Below, piece after piece: positions 20,919 to 29,257 of a stretch of DNA of 64,000 bases. Under the pieces are notes generated by a model. It was not told where the DNA came from. It saw nothing but the letters and a program-made list of their open reading frames with translations, and made no database searches. The position numbers and the translations under genes are program-made. Position 1 is the stretch's first letter, and the number at the start of each line of letters is the position of its first letter. This stretch comes from Morganella morganii (lineage in GTDB: Bacteria; Pseudomonadota; Gammaproteobacteria; Enterobacterales; Enterobacteriaceae), in the NCBI RefSeq assembly GCF_003996855.1, contig NZ_NRQY01000001.1:660897-724896 (forward strand), written 5' to 3'.

Positions 20919-21746
20919 ATGGCAAGGCGGGTGTTGCCGGGATTCGGCCTGTCCCTCGGGTTTACGCTGCTCTACAGCGGGCTGATTCTGTTGCTGCCCC
21001 TCACCGCGCTGGTGTTACAGCTGGCGCAGATGAGCTGGGCGCAGTACTGGCAGGTGATCACCGGCCCGCAGGTGGTTGCCGCCTATAAAGTCACGCTGCT
21101 CGCCGCGCTGGCCGCCAGTCTGTTCAATGCCGTTTTTGGTGTGCTGATGGCCTGGATACTGACCCGCTACCGCTTTCCCGGCCACCGTATTCTCGACGGC
21201 CTGATGGATCTGCCCTTTGCGCTGCCTACCGCAGTTGCGGGGCTGACACTCGCCACGCTCTTTGCCCCGAACGGCTGGTACGGCCGTTTTTTTGACTCGT
21301 TTAACATCACCGTGGTGAATACCTGGATTGGTATAGCTGTCGCTATGATGTTTACCAGTATCCCGTTTGTGGTCCGCACAGTACAGCCGGTACTGGAAAC
21401 CCTGAAACCGGAATATGAGGAAGCGGCAGAAACGCTGGGTGCCTCGCGCTTTCAGATATTCCGGCGTGTGATCTGGCCGGAGATAGCCCCGGCAGCGCTG
21501 GCGGGAACCGTTTTATCGTTTACCCGCAGCCTCGGCGAGTTCGGTGCGGTGATTTTTATCGCCGGTAACCTGGCGTGGCAGACCGAAGTGGTGTCATTCC
21601 TGATTTTTGTCCGTTTACAGGAATTTGAATATCCGGCGGCAGCGGCCATTGCCTCGGTGGTACTGATGACATCACTGGTACTGCTGCTGGCCGTCAATAT
21701 TATCCAGAGCCGCGCCGGGTTGCGAACAGGCAGGTCACATGGCTGA
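20919..21746 (+). CDS. cysT: Sulfate/thiosulfate ABC transporter permease CysT
   Basis: 275 residues, six hydrophobic segments, with the permease EAA loop EEAAETLGASRFQIFRRVIWPEI. Forms the inner-membrane channel with CysW. Its end overlaps cysW by eight bases, indicating coupled translation. Also called cysU. Confidence 0.95.
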   Translation: MARRVLPGFGLSLGFTLLYSGLILLLPLTALVLQLAQMSWAQYWQVITGPQVVAAYKVTLLAALAASLFNAVFGVLMAWILTRYRFPGHRILDGLMDLPFALPTAVAGLTLATLFAPNGWYGRFFDSFNITVVNTWIGIAVAMMFTSIPFVVRTVQPVLETLKPEYEEAAETLGASRFQIFRRVIWPEIAPAALAGTVLSFTRSLGEFGAVIFIAGNLAWQTEVVSFLIFVRLQEFEYPAAAAIASVVLMTSLVLLLAVNIIQSRAGLRTGRSHG

Positions 21747-22581
21747 TTCGCTGCGCCGCAGGCGTTTTCCGTGGCAGAAGTGGCTTCTTATCTCAGCCGG
21801 TCTGCTGCTGACGCTTGTGATCCTGATTATTCCGCTGGTATGGATTTTTGTCACCGCGCTGTCTGATGGCATCGGCGGTGTGATCCGTGCACTGGCGGAT
21901 GCGGATATGCTGCACGCTATCTGGCTGACGCTGATTGTGGCGCTGATTACTGTACCGGTGAATCTGATTTTCGGCACACTGCTGGCGTGGCTGGTGACAC
22001 GGTTTCACTTTCCCGGCCGCCAGTTGCTGCTGACGCTGGCGGATCTGCCGTTTGCGGTATCGCCGGTGATTGCCGGTCTGCTTTATCTGTTGCTGTACGG
22101 CTCCAACAGCTGGCTTGGCGGTTTTCTTGAAAGCTCGCTGGATACCCAAATCATGTTTGCGCTGCCGGGGATTGTGCTGGTGACTATTTTTGTGACCTGT
22201 CCCTATGTGGTCAGGGAGCTGGTGCCGGTGATGCTCAGTCAGGGCGCGCAGGAAGAGGAAGCTGCTGTGCTGCTGGGCGCCCGTGCATGGAAGATCTGGT
22301 GGCGGGTGACACTGCCGAATATCCGCTGGCCGTTGTTTTACGGCGTGATTCTGACTAATGCCCGTGCTATCGGCGAGTTTGGTGCGGTCTCTGTGGTCTC
22401 CGGGGCGATTCGCGGGGAAACGTTCACTCTGCCGTTGCAGGTGGAATTATTGCATCAGGATTATCAGACGGTGGCGGCGTTTACCGCATCCGGTCTGCTG
22501 GCACTGATGGCTGTTGTGACCTTATGCATCCGTCACGGGGTGATGGCATATCAGGGATTCCGGAGGAAATATGAGCATTGA
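21739..22581 (+). CDS. cysW: Sulfate/thiosulfate ABC transporter permease CysW
   Basis: 280 residues with six membrane spans and the EAA loop EEAAVLLGARAWKIWWRVTLPNI. Partner of CysT. The next gene, cysA, starts 11 bases before its end. The strong N-terminal basic run (LRRRRFPWQK) precedes the first span, consistent with the cytoplasmic N-terminus. Confidence 0.95.
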   Translation: MADSLRRRRFPWQKWLLISAGLLLTLVILIIPLVWIFVTALSDGIGGVIRALADADMLHAIWLTLIVALITVPVNLIFGTLLAWLVTRFHFPGRQLLLTLADLPFAVSPVIAGLLYLLLYGSNSWLGGFLESSLDTQIMFALPGIVLVTIFVTCPYVVRELVPVMLSQGAQEEEAAVLLGARAWKIWWRVTLPNIRWPLFYGVILTNARAIGEFGAVSVVSGAIRGETFTLPLQVELLHQDYQTVAAFTASGLLALMAVVTLCIRHGVMAYQGFRRKYEH

Positions 22582-23653
22582 GATCCGTCATCTGACACAT
22601 CATTTCGGCGCGGAGCCGGTATTGCAGGACATTTCGCTGTCGGTGGCGGACGGCGAAATGGTGGCGCTGCTGGGGCCGTCCGGCTCCGGAAAAACCACAC
22701 TGCTGCGTATTATTGCCGGGCTGACGCCTCATACCGCCGGTGAACTGTATATCAGCGGTGAGGAAGTCTCAGGGCTGGCCGCCGGGGAGCGCCGCGCCGG
22801 GTTTGTCTTCCAGCACTATGCGCTGTTCCGGCATATGACGGTGTTTGACAACATCGCGTTCGGGCTGACCGTACTGCCGCGTAAAATACGGCCGTCAAAA
22901 ACCGCGATCCGCGATAAAGTGATGTCGCTGCTGGATAAAATTCAGATGCCGCATCTGGCGGATCGCTATCCGGCGCAGCTTTCCGGCGGACAGCAGCAGC
23001 GGGTGGCGCTGGCAAGAGCGCTGGCGGCAGAGCCGCGTATCCTGCTGCTGGATGAGCCGTTCGGTGCCCTGGATGCAGGGGTGAGAACCGAACTGCGCCG
23101 CTGGCTGCGTCAGTTGCATCATACTCTGGGATTCACCGCCGTGTTTGTGACACACGATCAGGAAGAGGCACTGGAAGTGGCCGATCGTATTGTGGTAATG
23201 CGCAGCGGGCATATTGAACAGGTTGCGGCACCGGAAAGCCTCGGTAATGATGACAGCAACCGTTTTGTGACAGAATTTCTTGGTCAGATAAATATTTTCC
23301 GCGGTGATATCGGTACTGACGGTGTGGTGCGGATTGGCGGTGTGCGCCAGCCGGTTGCCGCACTGACCGCCGGTTCCGGGCCGGTGGCCGTATTTGTGCG
23401 GCCATGGTCGCTGACATTGCAGAATACCTTTTCTGCGGATGCGGTTGCCGCACGGGTTGTGACCATCCGTTCACACGGGCATTACCGTACTGCGGTGGTG
23501 ACTGCGGAAGCCGCGGAGGATGAGGTGACGGTGATATTACCGCCGGATACACGCGCCGCAGCCGGTGATTCTGTCTGGCTGACAATCAGGGAATTGCGGC
23601 TGTTCCGCGGTGAAGACGAACTGGCACTGCTGCCGCAGGCGCAGTGTGCATAA
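22571..23653 (+). CDS. cysA: Sulfate/thiosulfate import ATP-binding protein CysA
   Basis: 360 residues. ABC ATPase motifs: Walker A GPSGSGKT (about residues 36-43), Q loop in FVFQHYALF, signature LSGGQQQRVALARAL, Walker B ILLLDEPFGALD and H-loop THDQEEA. A C-terminal TOBE-like regulatory domain follows (VAVFVRPWSL). Powers CysTW transport. An AGGAGG-like site overlaps the cysW end. Confidence 0.96.
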   Translation: MSIEIRHLTHHFGAEPVLQDISLSVADGEMVALLGPSGSGKTTLLRIIAGLTPHTAGELYISGEEVSGLAAGERRAGFVFQHYALFRHMTVFDNIAFGLTVLPRKIRPSKTAIRDKVMSLLDKIQMPHLADRYPAQLSGGQQQRVALARALAAEPRILLLDEPFGALDAGVRTELRRWLRQLHHTLGFTAVFVTHDQEEALEVADRIVVMRSGHIEQVAAPESLGNDDSNRFVTEFLGQINIFRGDIGTDGVVRIGGVRQPVAALTAGSGPVAVFVRPWSLTLQNTFSADAVAARVVTIRSHGHYRTAVVTAEAAEDEVTVILPPDTRAAAGDSVWLTIRELRLFRGEDELALLPQAQCA

Positions 23654-23655
23654 AG

Positions 23656-23748
23656 ATGAAAATAATTCCGGTTGCATACTGCCTTGCGGCGGCGGTATGG
23701 TTTCCGTTTACGGCTCAGGAGGCAGAACAACGTGGCATCTATCAGTAA
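23656..23748 (+). CDS. Possible 30-residue small ORF spanning the cysM start
   Basis: ATG 23656 starts three bases after the cysA stop and runs 30 codons, MKIIPVAYCLAAAVWFPF then TAQEAEQRGIYQ. The first half is signal-like or membrane-inserting. It ends 16 bases inside cysM, so its translation would pass through the cysM ribosome site. There is no strong ribosome site of its own, though ribosomes finishing cysA could restart here. Possibly chance; listed because of position and hydrophobic start. Confidence 0.2.
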   Translation: MKIIPVAYCLAAAVWFPFTAQEAEQRGIYQ

Positions 23749-24613
23749 TGGGATCGGCAATACCCCGCTTTTCCGGCTTGCCCGGCTGGGGGAGGAGTAC
23801 GGTGCGGAAATCTGGGTCAAACCGGAAGGGAGCAACCCCGGTGGTTCGGTAAAAGATCGTGCGGCGAAAAGTATGATTGAAGGTGCCGAACAGCGCGGGG
23901 AAATTCGTCCCGGCGACACGCTGATTGAAGCCACCAGCGGCAATACCGGCATTGCGCTGGCTATGATCGCCGCCATACGCGGATATAAATTAAAGTTGCT
24001 GATGCCGGAAAATATGAGTGCCGAACGTCAGGCTGCCATGAAGGCCTACGGCGCGGAACTGGTGCTGGTCAGCCGGGCGCAGGGTATGGAAGGGGCACGG
24101 GATCTGGCGCAACAGATGGCAGCGGACGGGGAAGGTTATGTGCTTGATCAGTTTAATAACGCCGATAACCCGCTGGCCCATTACCGGACAACCGGCCCGG
24201 AGATCTGGCAGCAGACAGACGGGCGAATCACACATTTTGTGTCCGCGATGGGTACCACCGGCACCATCACCGGGGTTGCGCGTTATCTGAAAGAGATTGC
24301 GCCGCAGGTGAATATTACCGGCCTGCAACCGGCGGAAAACAGTCAGATTCCGGGTATCCGCCGCTGGTCACCGGGGTATCTGCCCGGCATTTTTCAGCCG
24401 CAGCTGGTGGATGATATTCTGGATATCACGCAGCAGGAAGCGGAGGACACCATGCGTCAGCTGGCGCAGCAGGAAGGGATTTTCTGCGGGGTCAGTTCCG
24501 GCGGGGCAGTCGCCGGAGCACTGAGAATCGCAAAAGAAAAACCGGGGGCAGTGATTGTCGCGGTGATTTGTGATCGCGGCGACCGTTACCTCTCTACCGG
24601 CGTCTTCGGCTGA
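23732..24613 (+). CDS. cysM: Cysteine synthase B
   Basis: 293 residues from GTG 23732, chosen because AGGAGG lies 10 bases before it and ASISNGIGNTPLFRL aligns with the family start. PLP-dependent enzyme making cysteine from O-acetylserine with sulfide, or S-sulfocysteine from thiosulfate. PLP lysine in GGSVKDRAAKSM, phosphate loop EATSGNTGIALAM and GTTGT near residue 178 are visible, together with the C-terminal GVSSGGAVAGAL. E. coli CysM is 303 residues; this one ends at STGVFG, about ten residues earlier. Last gene of cysPTWAM. Confidence 0.94.
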   Translation: MASISNGIGNTPLFRLARLGEEYGAEIWVKPEGSNPGGSVKDRAAKSMIEGAEQRGEIRPGDTLIEATSGNTGIALAMIAAIRGYKLKLLMPENMSAERQAAMKAYGAELVLVSRAQGMEGARDLAQQMAADGEGYVLDQFNNADNPLAHYRTTGPEIWQQTDGRITHFVSAMGTTGTITGVARYLKEIAPQVNITGLQPAENSQIPGIRRWSPGYLPGIFQPQLVDDILDITQQEAEDTMRQLAQQEGIFCGVSSGGAVAGALRIAKEKPGAVIVAVICDRGDRYLSTGVFG

Positions 24614-24617
24614 GTCT

Positions 24618-24992
24618 TTATCCCGCTGTTTTACCGGTATATTTCATGTGCAGCAGCGGGAACGGGTTTCCCTCACCATCCAGCTCATCCGCCTGTAACT
24701 GCTCAACCGCATAATTCAGCAGGAATTTACCGGTACCTTTGCCGCGAATTTCCGCATCCACAAACAGCATCTCAATCCGGTTAGCGTCTGTGCCGAGGAA
24801 GCCGAGGATCTCTCCGTTTTCATCCTGTGCCACCACTACATTCAGGTTCGGCAGATAGGTATTGAGCAGCAGCGGACGCAGTTTTTCAATATCATCCTCA
24901 CATAAAAAATCGTGTGTGGCGCGGACGGAGGATTCCCAGATGGCAACCAGGCGCGGGAAATGATCCGGTTTGGCCGGGGTGATAATTAACAT
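24618..24992 (-). CDS. YjaB-like GNAT acetyltransferase with an apparent internal deletion
   Basis: 124 residues from ATG 24992 (MLIITPAK). The N-terminal two thirds read as a GNAT protein: LVAIWESSVRATHDFL, then MLFVDAEIRGKGTGKFLL, the acetyl-CoA motif. In YjaB-type proteins (about 147 residues) the next 25 or so residues hold the segment with NEQN..AVGFY..GF. Here the sequence passes from YAVEQLQADEL straight to DGEGNPFPLLHMKYTG, so that segment is absent. It may be inactive or have altered binding. Convergent with cysM, five bases apart. A longer frame to 25040 is unlikely. Confidence 0.6.
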   Translation of the reverse strand: MLIITPAKPDHFPRLVAIWESSVRATHDFLCEDDIEKLRPLLLNTYLPNLNVVVAQDENGEILGFLGTDANRIEMLFVDAEIRGKGTGKFLLNYAVEQLQADELDGEGNPFPLLHMKYTGKTAG

Positions 24993-25061
24993 GGCAGATC
25001 CGTAAATCAGTGGTATTAAGAATGGCCGGTGTCCCGGCATGCCGGGACACCCTGAGACTGA

Positions 25062-25637
25062 TCAGCTATTGGTATACCGTTTTTTGGGTGTACAGATATA
25101 TACCCAGGCCGGCGGAACGTTGAACAGCACACGTTCTTTACGAAAATGGAAATACCGGTGCAGGTACTTCTCAAACTTGGTGGTGTACTGGAACAGAATA
25201 AACTGCCCGTCGCTGACTTCAATATTGTCGCGTACTGCTTTCAGAATACGCAGTCCGACCCGGCGGTCAATCGACAGAAACGGCAGACCGGAAAAAATCA
25301 CATTATACGGGCGGTTCAGTTTCTCTGCCGAGTCCGAAAAAATCCCCAGGCGGTTATCCTGAAATTTATTCAGCAGACTGACAAAATACGGATCAATTTC
25401 ATAGGCATCCAGTTTGGCCTGCGGATTCATCTGATCCAGAATCTGACGGGTAATAACCCCGGTACCGGCACCCAGTTCAGCAAACTGCTGAACACCATTC
25501 CAGTCGACGTGGCGAACCATTGCACGGCACAGCCAGCGTGATGAGGGGGTAATGGTTCCCATGGTTGCCGGAGACGCAATAAACTTTTTGATGTAAGCGT
25601 AATAGCTCAGTAACGGTGAATAATTTGATACTTCCAT
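25062..25637 (-). CDS. SAM-dependent methyltransferase, phospholipid N-methyltransferase-like
   Basis: 191 residues from ATG 25637, chosen because AAGGA stands nine bases before it. Class I methyltransferase fold: motif I AELGAGTGVITRQIL, motif II DAYEIDPYF, and VIFSGLPFLS. Family members such as Rhizobium PmtA methylate phosphatidylethanolamine; enterobacterial relatives are not characterised to my knowledge. It sits alone beside a GNAT gene, with a long AT-rich gap upstream. Confidence 0.7.
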   Translation of the reverse strand: MEVSNYSPLLSYYAYIKKFIASPATMGTITPSSRWLCRAMVRHVDWNGVQQFAELGAGTGVITRQILDQMNPQAKLDAYEIDPYFVSLLNKFQDNRLGIFSDSAEKLNRPYNVIFSGLPFLSIDRRVGLRILKAVRDNIEVSDGQFILFQYTTKFEKYLHRYFHFRKERVLFNVPPAWVYICTPKKRYTNS

Positions 25638-25646
25638 AATAAGCAT

Positions 25647-26059
25647 TCCTTACAAACCCGGCAGGTGTTCAGTAAAACAGAACATACAACGCACGTTTAA
25701 ATAGCCACATCGGTGAAATATATTCAATATCATATGCTGATTATTCCCTTTCCTCTACAGATAAATAAGGTATTTTTTAGCAGGGAATAAAATGAAAAAT
25801 TTCATAAAACGGTCATATAAAACAATAATATACTGTGTTTTATTTTCATTTTTTAATTAAAGGGCAGATAAGATTGATTTGTTATAAATAATAATCAGAT
25901 GAATGAATGAGATAGCTGACAGGGAAAGAATAGCGGAATACAGGGTCGTTAGTACAGGAATGACGGCGATTTTTGCAAAAGCTGACATTAACGGAATAAA
26001 CATGACACTCCGCACCGGCATATTATGCTGAATAAAAGCCGGTACGGAATAAGAACTAA
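25647..26059. other. AT-rich intergenic region of about 410 bases
   Basis: Holds the methyltransferase promoter (minus strand), a possible 22-codon ORF at 25792-25860, and near 26015-26045 an inverted repeat (ACCGGC...GCCGGT) that can act as the terminator of the ydcY-like gene read on the minus strand. Nothing else is recognisable. Confidence 0.5.
25792..25860 (+). CDS. Possible 22-residue hydrophobic peptide
   Basis: ATG 25792 to TAA 25860. The peptide begins MKNFIKRSYK and ends TIIYCVLFSFFN: a basic start and an aromatic hydrophobic tail. CAGGG lies six bases before the ATG. The layout recalls small membrane peptides such as type I toxins, but size alone is weak evidence and no antisense RNA gene could be defined. 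Confidence 0.3.
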   Translation: MKNFIKRSYKTIIYCVLFSFFN

Positions 26060-26242
26060 CTAGTGATGTATTTTTCCGTGATCCATTATCGCCTGACGGA
26101 GGCGCTGCTGTAACTCATAACGCTGTTCATACGGCAGCGGATTGCTGTCACCCAGGCTGACCATTAGTTCATTCATTTCAGTGATACTGTTACTCTCAAT
26201 GGCTTTTTCCACATCAGCAACACTCTGTGCATAATCGCTCAT
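26060..26242 (-). CDS. ydcY: YdcY-like DUF2526 protein
   Basis: 60 residues. Resembles E. coli YdcY (77 residues): MNELMVSLGDSN..PYEQRYELQQRLRQAIMDHGK matches the conserved MNELL...RYTQQQRLRTAIAHHG core. Soluble, acidic, helical; function unknown. The C-terminal tail seen in E. coli is missing. Isolated gene. Confidence 0.75.
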   Translation of the reverse strand: MSDYAQSVADVEKAIESNSITEMNELMVSLGDSNPLPYEQRYELQQRLRQAIMDHGKIHH

Positions 26243-26324
26243 ACGGCTGTCCTTATTCAGTCTGATAGTAATGTTGTTATCCTACCTGAACAGCCGTAAA
26301 AACGTTAGTGCAAAACAGCGGTGG

Positions 26325-26711
26325 TTAGGCGGCATGATCATTATGCCGGGACGGTGGTTCCAGCGGCGGCAGGCCGTGTGCGGCTCTTGCCCGGTCACAG
26401 GCGGCGTTGTGCATACCGCTGACCCATGACTGATCAAATTCACGGCAGGGGGACGGACGCTGTGCGTAGATACTGCATGCCACGCACTGACCGACTTCCC
26501 CCTGAAGATTGATACAGCGCGGGGATTTCTGATCTGTGCCTTTCATACAGGCCATAAAATCATTCACTTTTTCTGTCATCTCTGCCGGCACCACACCGCC
26601 CGTGCTGTCCGTTTCCCCGTGATAAAACGAGACCCGGAAATAGGCACAGCATGCCCCGCACTGCATACAGGGATTGGTGTCCGCATCAGTAAACGCAATT
26701 ACATTGCTCAT
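26325..26711 (-). CDS. YkgJ-type cysteine cluster protein (UPF0153)
   Basis: 128 residues from ATG 26711 (MSNVIAF). The cysteine cluster is [16 protein letters not shown], then [27 protein letters not shown], eight or more Cys consistent with a zinc- or iron-sulfur-binding module. Function unknown. Divergent from the T6SS cluster that begins 386 bases away. Confidence 0.8.
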   Translation of the reverse strand: MSNVIAFTDADTNPCMQCGACCAYFRVSFYHGETDSTGGVVPAEMTEKVNDFMACMKGTDQKSPRCINLQGEVGQCVACSIYAQRPSPCREFDQSWVSGMHNAACDRARAAHGLPPLEPPSRHNDHAA

Positions 26712-27097
26712 GATAGTTAGCCACATTATGCAAACGCGGTGATAATTTCACCGCCGACCGAGTTTTGTCCTGAATAAATCATCAGGGTGGATTATTGTTT
26801 TTATTTTACCGCTGAAATTCAATAAAAATAAACAGCAATAGATCACAAAATAATGGGTAAGCTAAAATAATAAGTCTGCTAATTAAAGATGATCAGGATT
26901 ATTGTCTGATATTTCAGCTAATTTTCTGTTTTTAAAAGATAAAGTAAATTCAATGTGGACTGTCCTCTCCTGCGCAATCTGCCGCCGCAGTCTGGCGCAA
27001 AGCTAAAAAAATCAATGAGGTTGCTGACAGTGGCAATACTTTCAATATGGTTTACTTTCCGCATCGGAAAACAGGCTCGGAAAGTAAAGGGAAAGGT
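26712..27097. other. Intergenic region upstream of the T6SS cluster
   Basis: 386 AT-rich bases between the Cys-cluster gene (minus) and tssA (plus). It contains a perfect 7-base inverted repeat at 26736-26754 (GCGGTGA, loop of five, TCACCGC), close to the Cys-cluster gene and a candidate operator. An ORF from 26955 does not look coding. No clear sigma-54 promoter (GG-N10-GC) was found. Confidence 0.45.
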
Positions 27098-28149
27098 ATG
27101 CCATTGTCTCAGGATGAGCAGAAAGTACTGTGGTTGCCCGTCTGTGAAACACAGCCGCAGGGGGAGTATTTAAAAGCAGACAGTGCCCGCTACCGGCCGC
27201 TGCGTAATCTGTTCAACATTGCCCAGTCCTCGCTGCGCCGCCTGTTACAGCAGACGGATGAAGAAAACAGGGCACAGCACCGGCAGCAGATGCTCGCCGA
27301 TCAGACCGCCCTGGCGGATGCGCTGCATCCGGTTCTGACAGACACTGCACGTGATATCAGCCTCTCCGGCTGGTATCTCTGGTGTCAGATTTTGCAGGAC
27401 CCGTCACTCCGCGCTTTTGAACAATCCCTTGCCTGGTTCTCTGTTCAAATGACAGAACACTGGGAATACCTGCCGCCGCAACATACGGAAGATCCGCAGG
27501 CGGAGCAGATAAAATTACAGGAACTGAGTCTGATTCTGGGCACCGCCACCGAAAATTGTTTGTTTTACAGTGCGGTATTGCTGCTGCCGGTGACGGATGA
27601 CATCCCCTATTACCATTATCTGCAATGTCAGCACCGCGGAACACTGCCGGCACGGTACATCCCGCCTTTTTTACAGAATTACTGACCGGTTACCGCAGCG
27701 CGGTGATGACTGTCAGCGGTCTGCCGCTGTCCGCGCCGCCGGTGACGGATGTGCAGCGGGAACATCCGCCGGTAAAGACGGTTTCTCCGGTTGCGGAACA
27801 GGCCGCCCGCCCGGATTTTCCGGCACTCAGCCAGCGCAATCACCACAACCGTGATACCGCCTTGCGGCAATTGCGCGAAATCTCACGCTACTTCAGGGAC
27901 AGCGAGCCGCACAGTCCGCTCTCTTACCTGCTGGAAAAAGCCATCCGCTGGGGACAGATGTCACTGGCCGGGCTGTGGCAGGAAATATTACTGGAAGACA
28001 ACAGCACACTGCTGGACCGGATTTTTTCACTGACCGGTCTGAATGATATGCAGATGACGGAATTGCCGGAGCCGGAAAGCGGCACGGCATCCGCAGATGA
28101 AAACCCGACCTTACCGGCAGAGCGCGGCAATACCGCACTGCGCTGGTAA
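27098..28149 (+). pseudogene. tssA: T6SS TssA, split by a one-base frameshift
   Basis: Start ATG 27098 (MPLSQDEQ). The first frame runs to a stop at 27685; the second, shifted by one base, ends at 28149 (NTALRW). The break falls in TTTTTT near 27667-27672: one more T would give IPPFFTELLTGYR and restore a protein of about 350 residues. The N-terminal half has the ImpA core (DISLSGWYLWCQILQDP, then WEYLPP). The C-terminal part has the VasL-type segment SPLSYLLEKAIRWGQMSL. TssA organises baseplate and sheath growth. Could be a real lesion, a slippery tract, or a sequencing error. Confidence 0.75.
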
Positions 28150-28177
28150 TCATTACACACACATAATAAGGATAGTT

Positions 28178-28696
28178 ATGGCAAGTATTTATATGCGAAT
28201 TGATGGCGTTGATATTAAAGGTGGCGCAACAGTTATCGGTCTGGACGGCGCGAACTGGTTTGCGGTGGATTCTTACAGCTGGGGCGGCTCCCGCAATGTG
28301 GCGATGGATATCGGTAACGGCAATAACGCCGATTCCGGTATGGTCGCGATTCAGCCGGTCAGTGTGGCAAAACAGATTGATGGCGCATCGGAAGATCTGC
28401 TCTCTTTCCTGTTTAATCCGGGCAAAGAGGGCAAAACCGTGGAAATCGCCTTTACCAAACCGGAAGCAGACGGCTCAGGTGCATCGGTGTATTTCCAGAT
28501 TAAACTCTCTCATGCCCGTCTGACCGCCTACAACGTCAGCGGTTATGACGGTGCGCAGCCGCATGAAATGATCACATTCTCCTATGTGGAGATCTCCCAG
28601 AAACATTCTTATGAACTGGAAGGTGGTGAGCTGAAAGAGGGCGGTATTGTCACTTACAACCTGCCGCAGGGCAAGCTGCTGTCCGGCGCGAAATAA
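28178..28696 (+). CDS. hcp: T6SS tube protein Hcp
   Basis: 172 residues from ATG 28178 (MASIYMRIDGV). Standard Hcp fold features: IDGVDIKGGA, then FNPGKEGKTVEIAF and the C-terminal EISQKHSYELEGGEL. Hcp hexamers stack into the inner tube and carry small effectors. AAGGA site upstream. A terminator-like hairpin follows, so hcp may be expressed above the genes behind it. Intact. Confidence 0.95.
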   Translation: MASIYMRIDGVDIKGGATVIGLDGANWFAVDSYSWGGSRNVAMDIGNGNNADSGMVAIQPVSVAKQIDGASEDLLSFLFNPGKEGKTVEIAFTKPEADGSGASVYFQIKLSHARLTAYNVSGYDGAQPHEMITFSYVEISQKHSYELEGGELKEGGIVTYNLPQGKLLSGAK

Positions 28697-28705
28697 CACT
28701 GAACG

Positions 28706-28730
28706 GGAAGCCTGCGGGCTTCCTGTTTTC
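28706..28730 (+). terminator. Attenuator-like hairpin between hcp and tssB
   Basis: A seven-base stem GGAAGCC (28706-28712) and GGCTTCC (28717-28723) is followed by TGTTTTC. It lies inside the T6SS operon just after hcp, where partial termination would give more Hcp than sheath. Confidence 0.55.
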
Positions 28731-28753
28731 TTGATAACCGCAGGAAAACTGTT

Positions 28754-29257
28754 ATGGCAATGAATGCACAGCATAAGCGGGTAAATAAAAACCGCGTCAG
28801 TATTACGTATGATGTTGAAGTAAATGGTGAATCAGAAAACCGGGAACTGCCGTTTGTCGTCGGGGTGGTCGGTGACTTTTCCGGTCATAAGCCGGACGAT
28901 AAAAAATGTGCGCCGGAAGACCGTGAATTTACCGGCATTGATAACGACAACTTTAATGATGTGATGGCGCAGATAAACCCGGAACTGACCTTTAATGTCA
29001 CAAATACCCTCAGTGATGACGGCAGTGAATTTCCGGTGGAACTCTCTTTTACCTCAATGGCGGATTTCCATCCGGAAAATCTGGTCAATCAGATAGCACC
29101 GCTTAAATCGCTGGTCGAAACACGTAATCAGCTGAAAACACTGCTCAGCAAAGCAGATCGCTCCCGTGATCTGGAGCAGCTGCTCAAAGAAATCCTGCAA
29201 AACACCGGCGCACTCAGCGCGCTTTCCTCTGAACTGGCTGTGCAGGAGGAAGACTGA
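28754..29257 (+). CDS. tssB: T6SS sheath small subunit TssB
   Basis: 167 residues. Begins with the typical basic segment (QHKRVNKNRVSITYDVE), followed by ELPFVVGVVGDFSG and FHPENLVNQIAPLKSLVETRNQL. Forms the contractile sheath with TssC. Its stop overlaps the tssC start codon (ATGA). Confidence 0.95.
   Translation: MAMNAQHKRVNKNRVSITYDVEVNGESENRELPFVVGVVGDFSGHKPDDKKCAPEDREFTGIDNDNFNDVMAQINPELTFNVTNTLSDDGSEFPVELSFTSMADFHPENLVNQIAPLKSLVETRNQLKTLLSKADRSRDLEQLLKEILQNTGALSALSSELAVQEED

Noticed and set aside
26940..27000. Sigma-54 promoter before the T6SS cluster
   Set aside because: The GG and GC elements near 26960 are 13 bases apart rather than 10.
26955..27173. ORF of 72 codons before tssA
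   Set aside because: Overlaps the tssA start in another frame, with no ribosome site and no family features.
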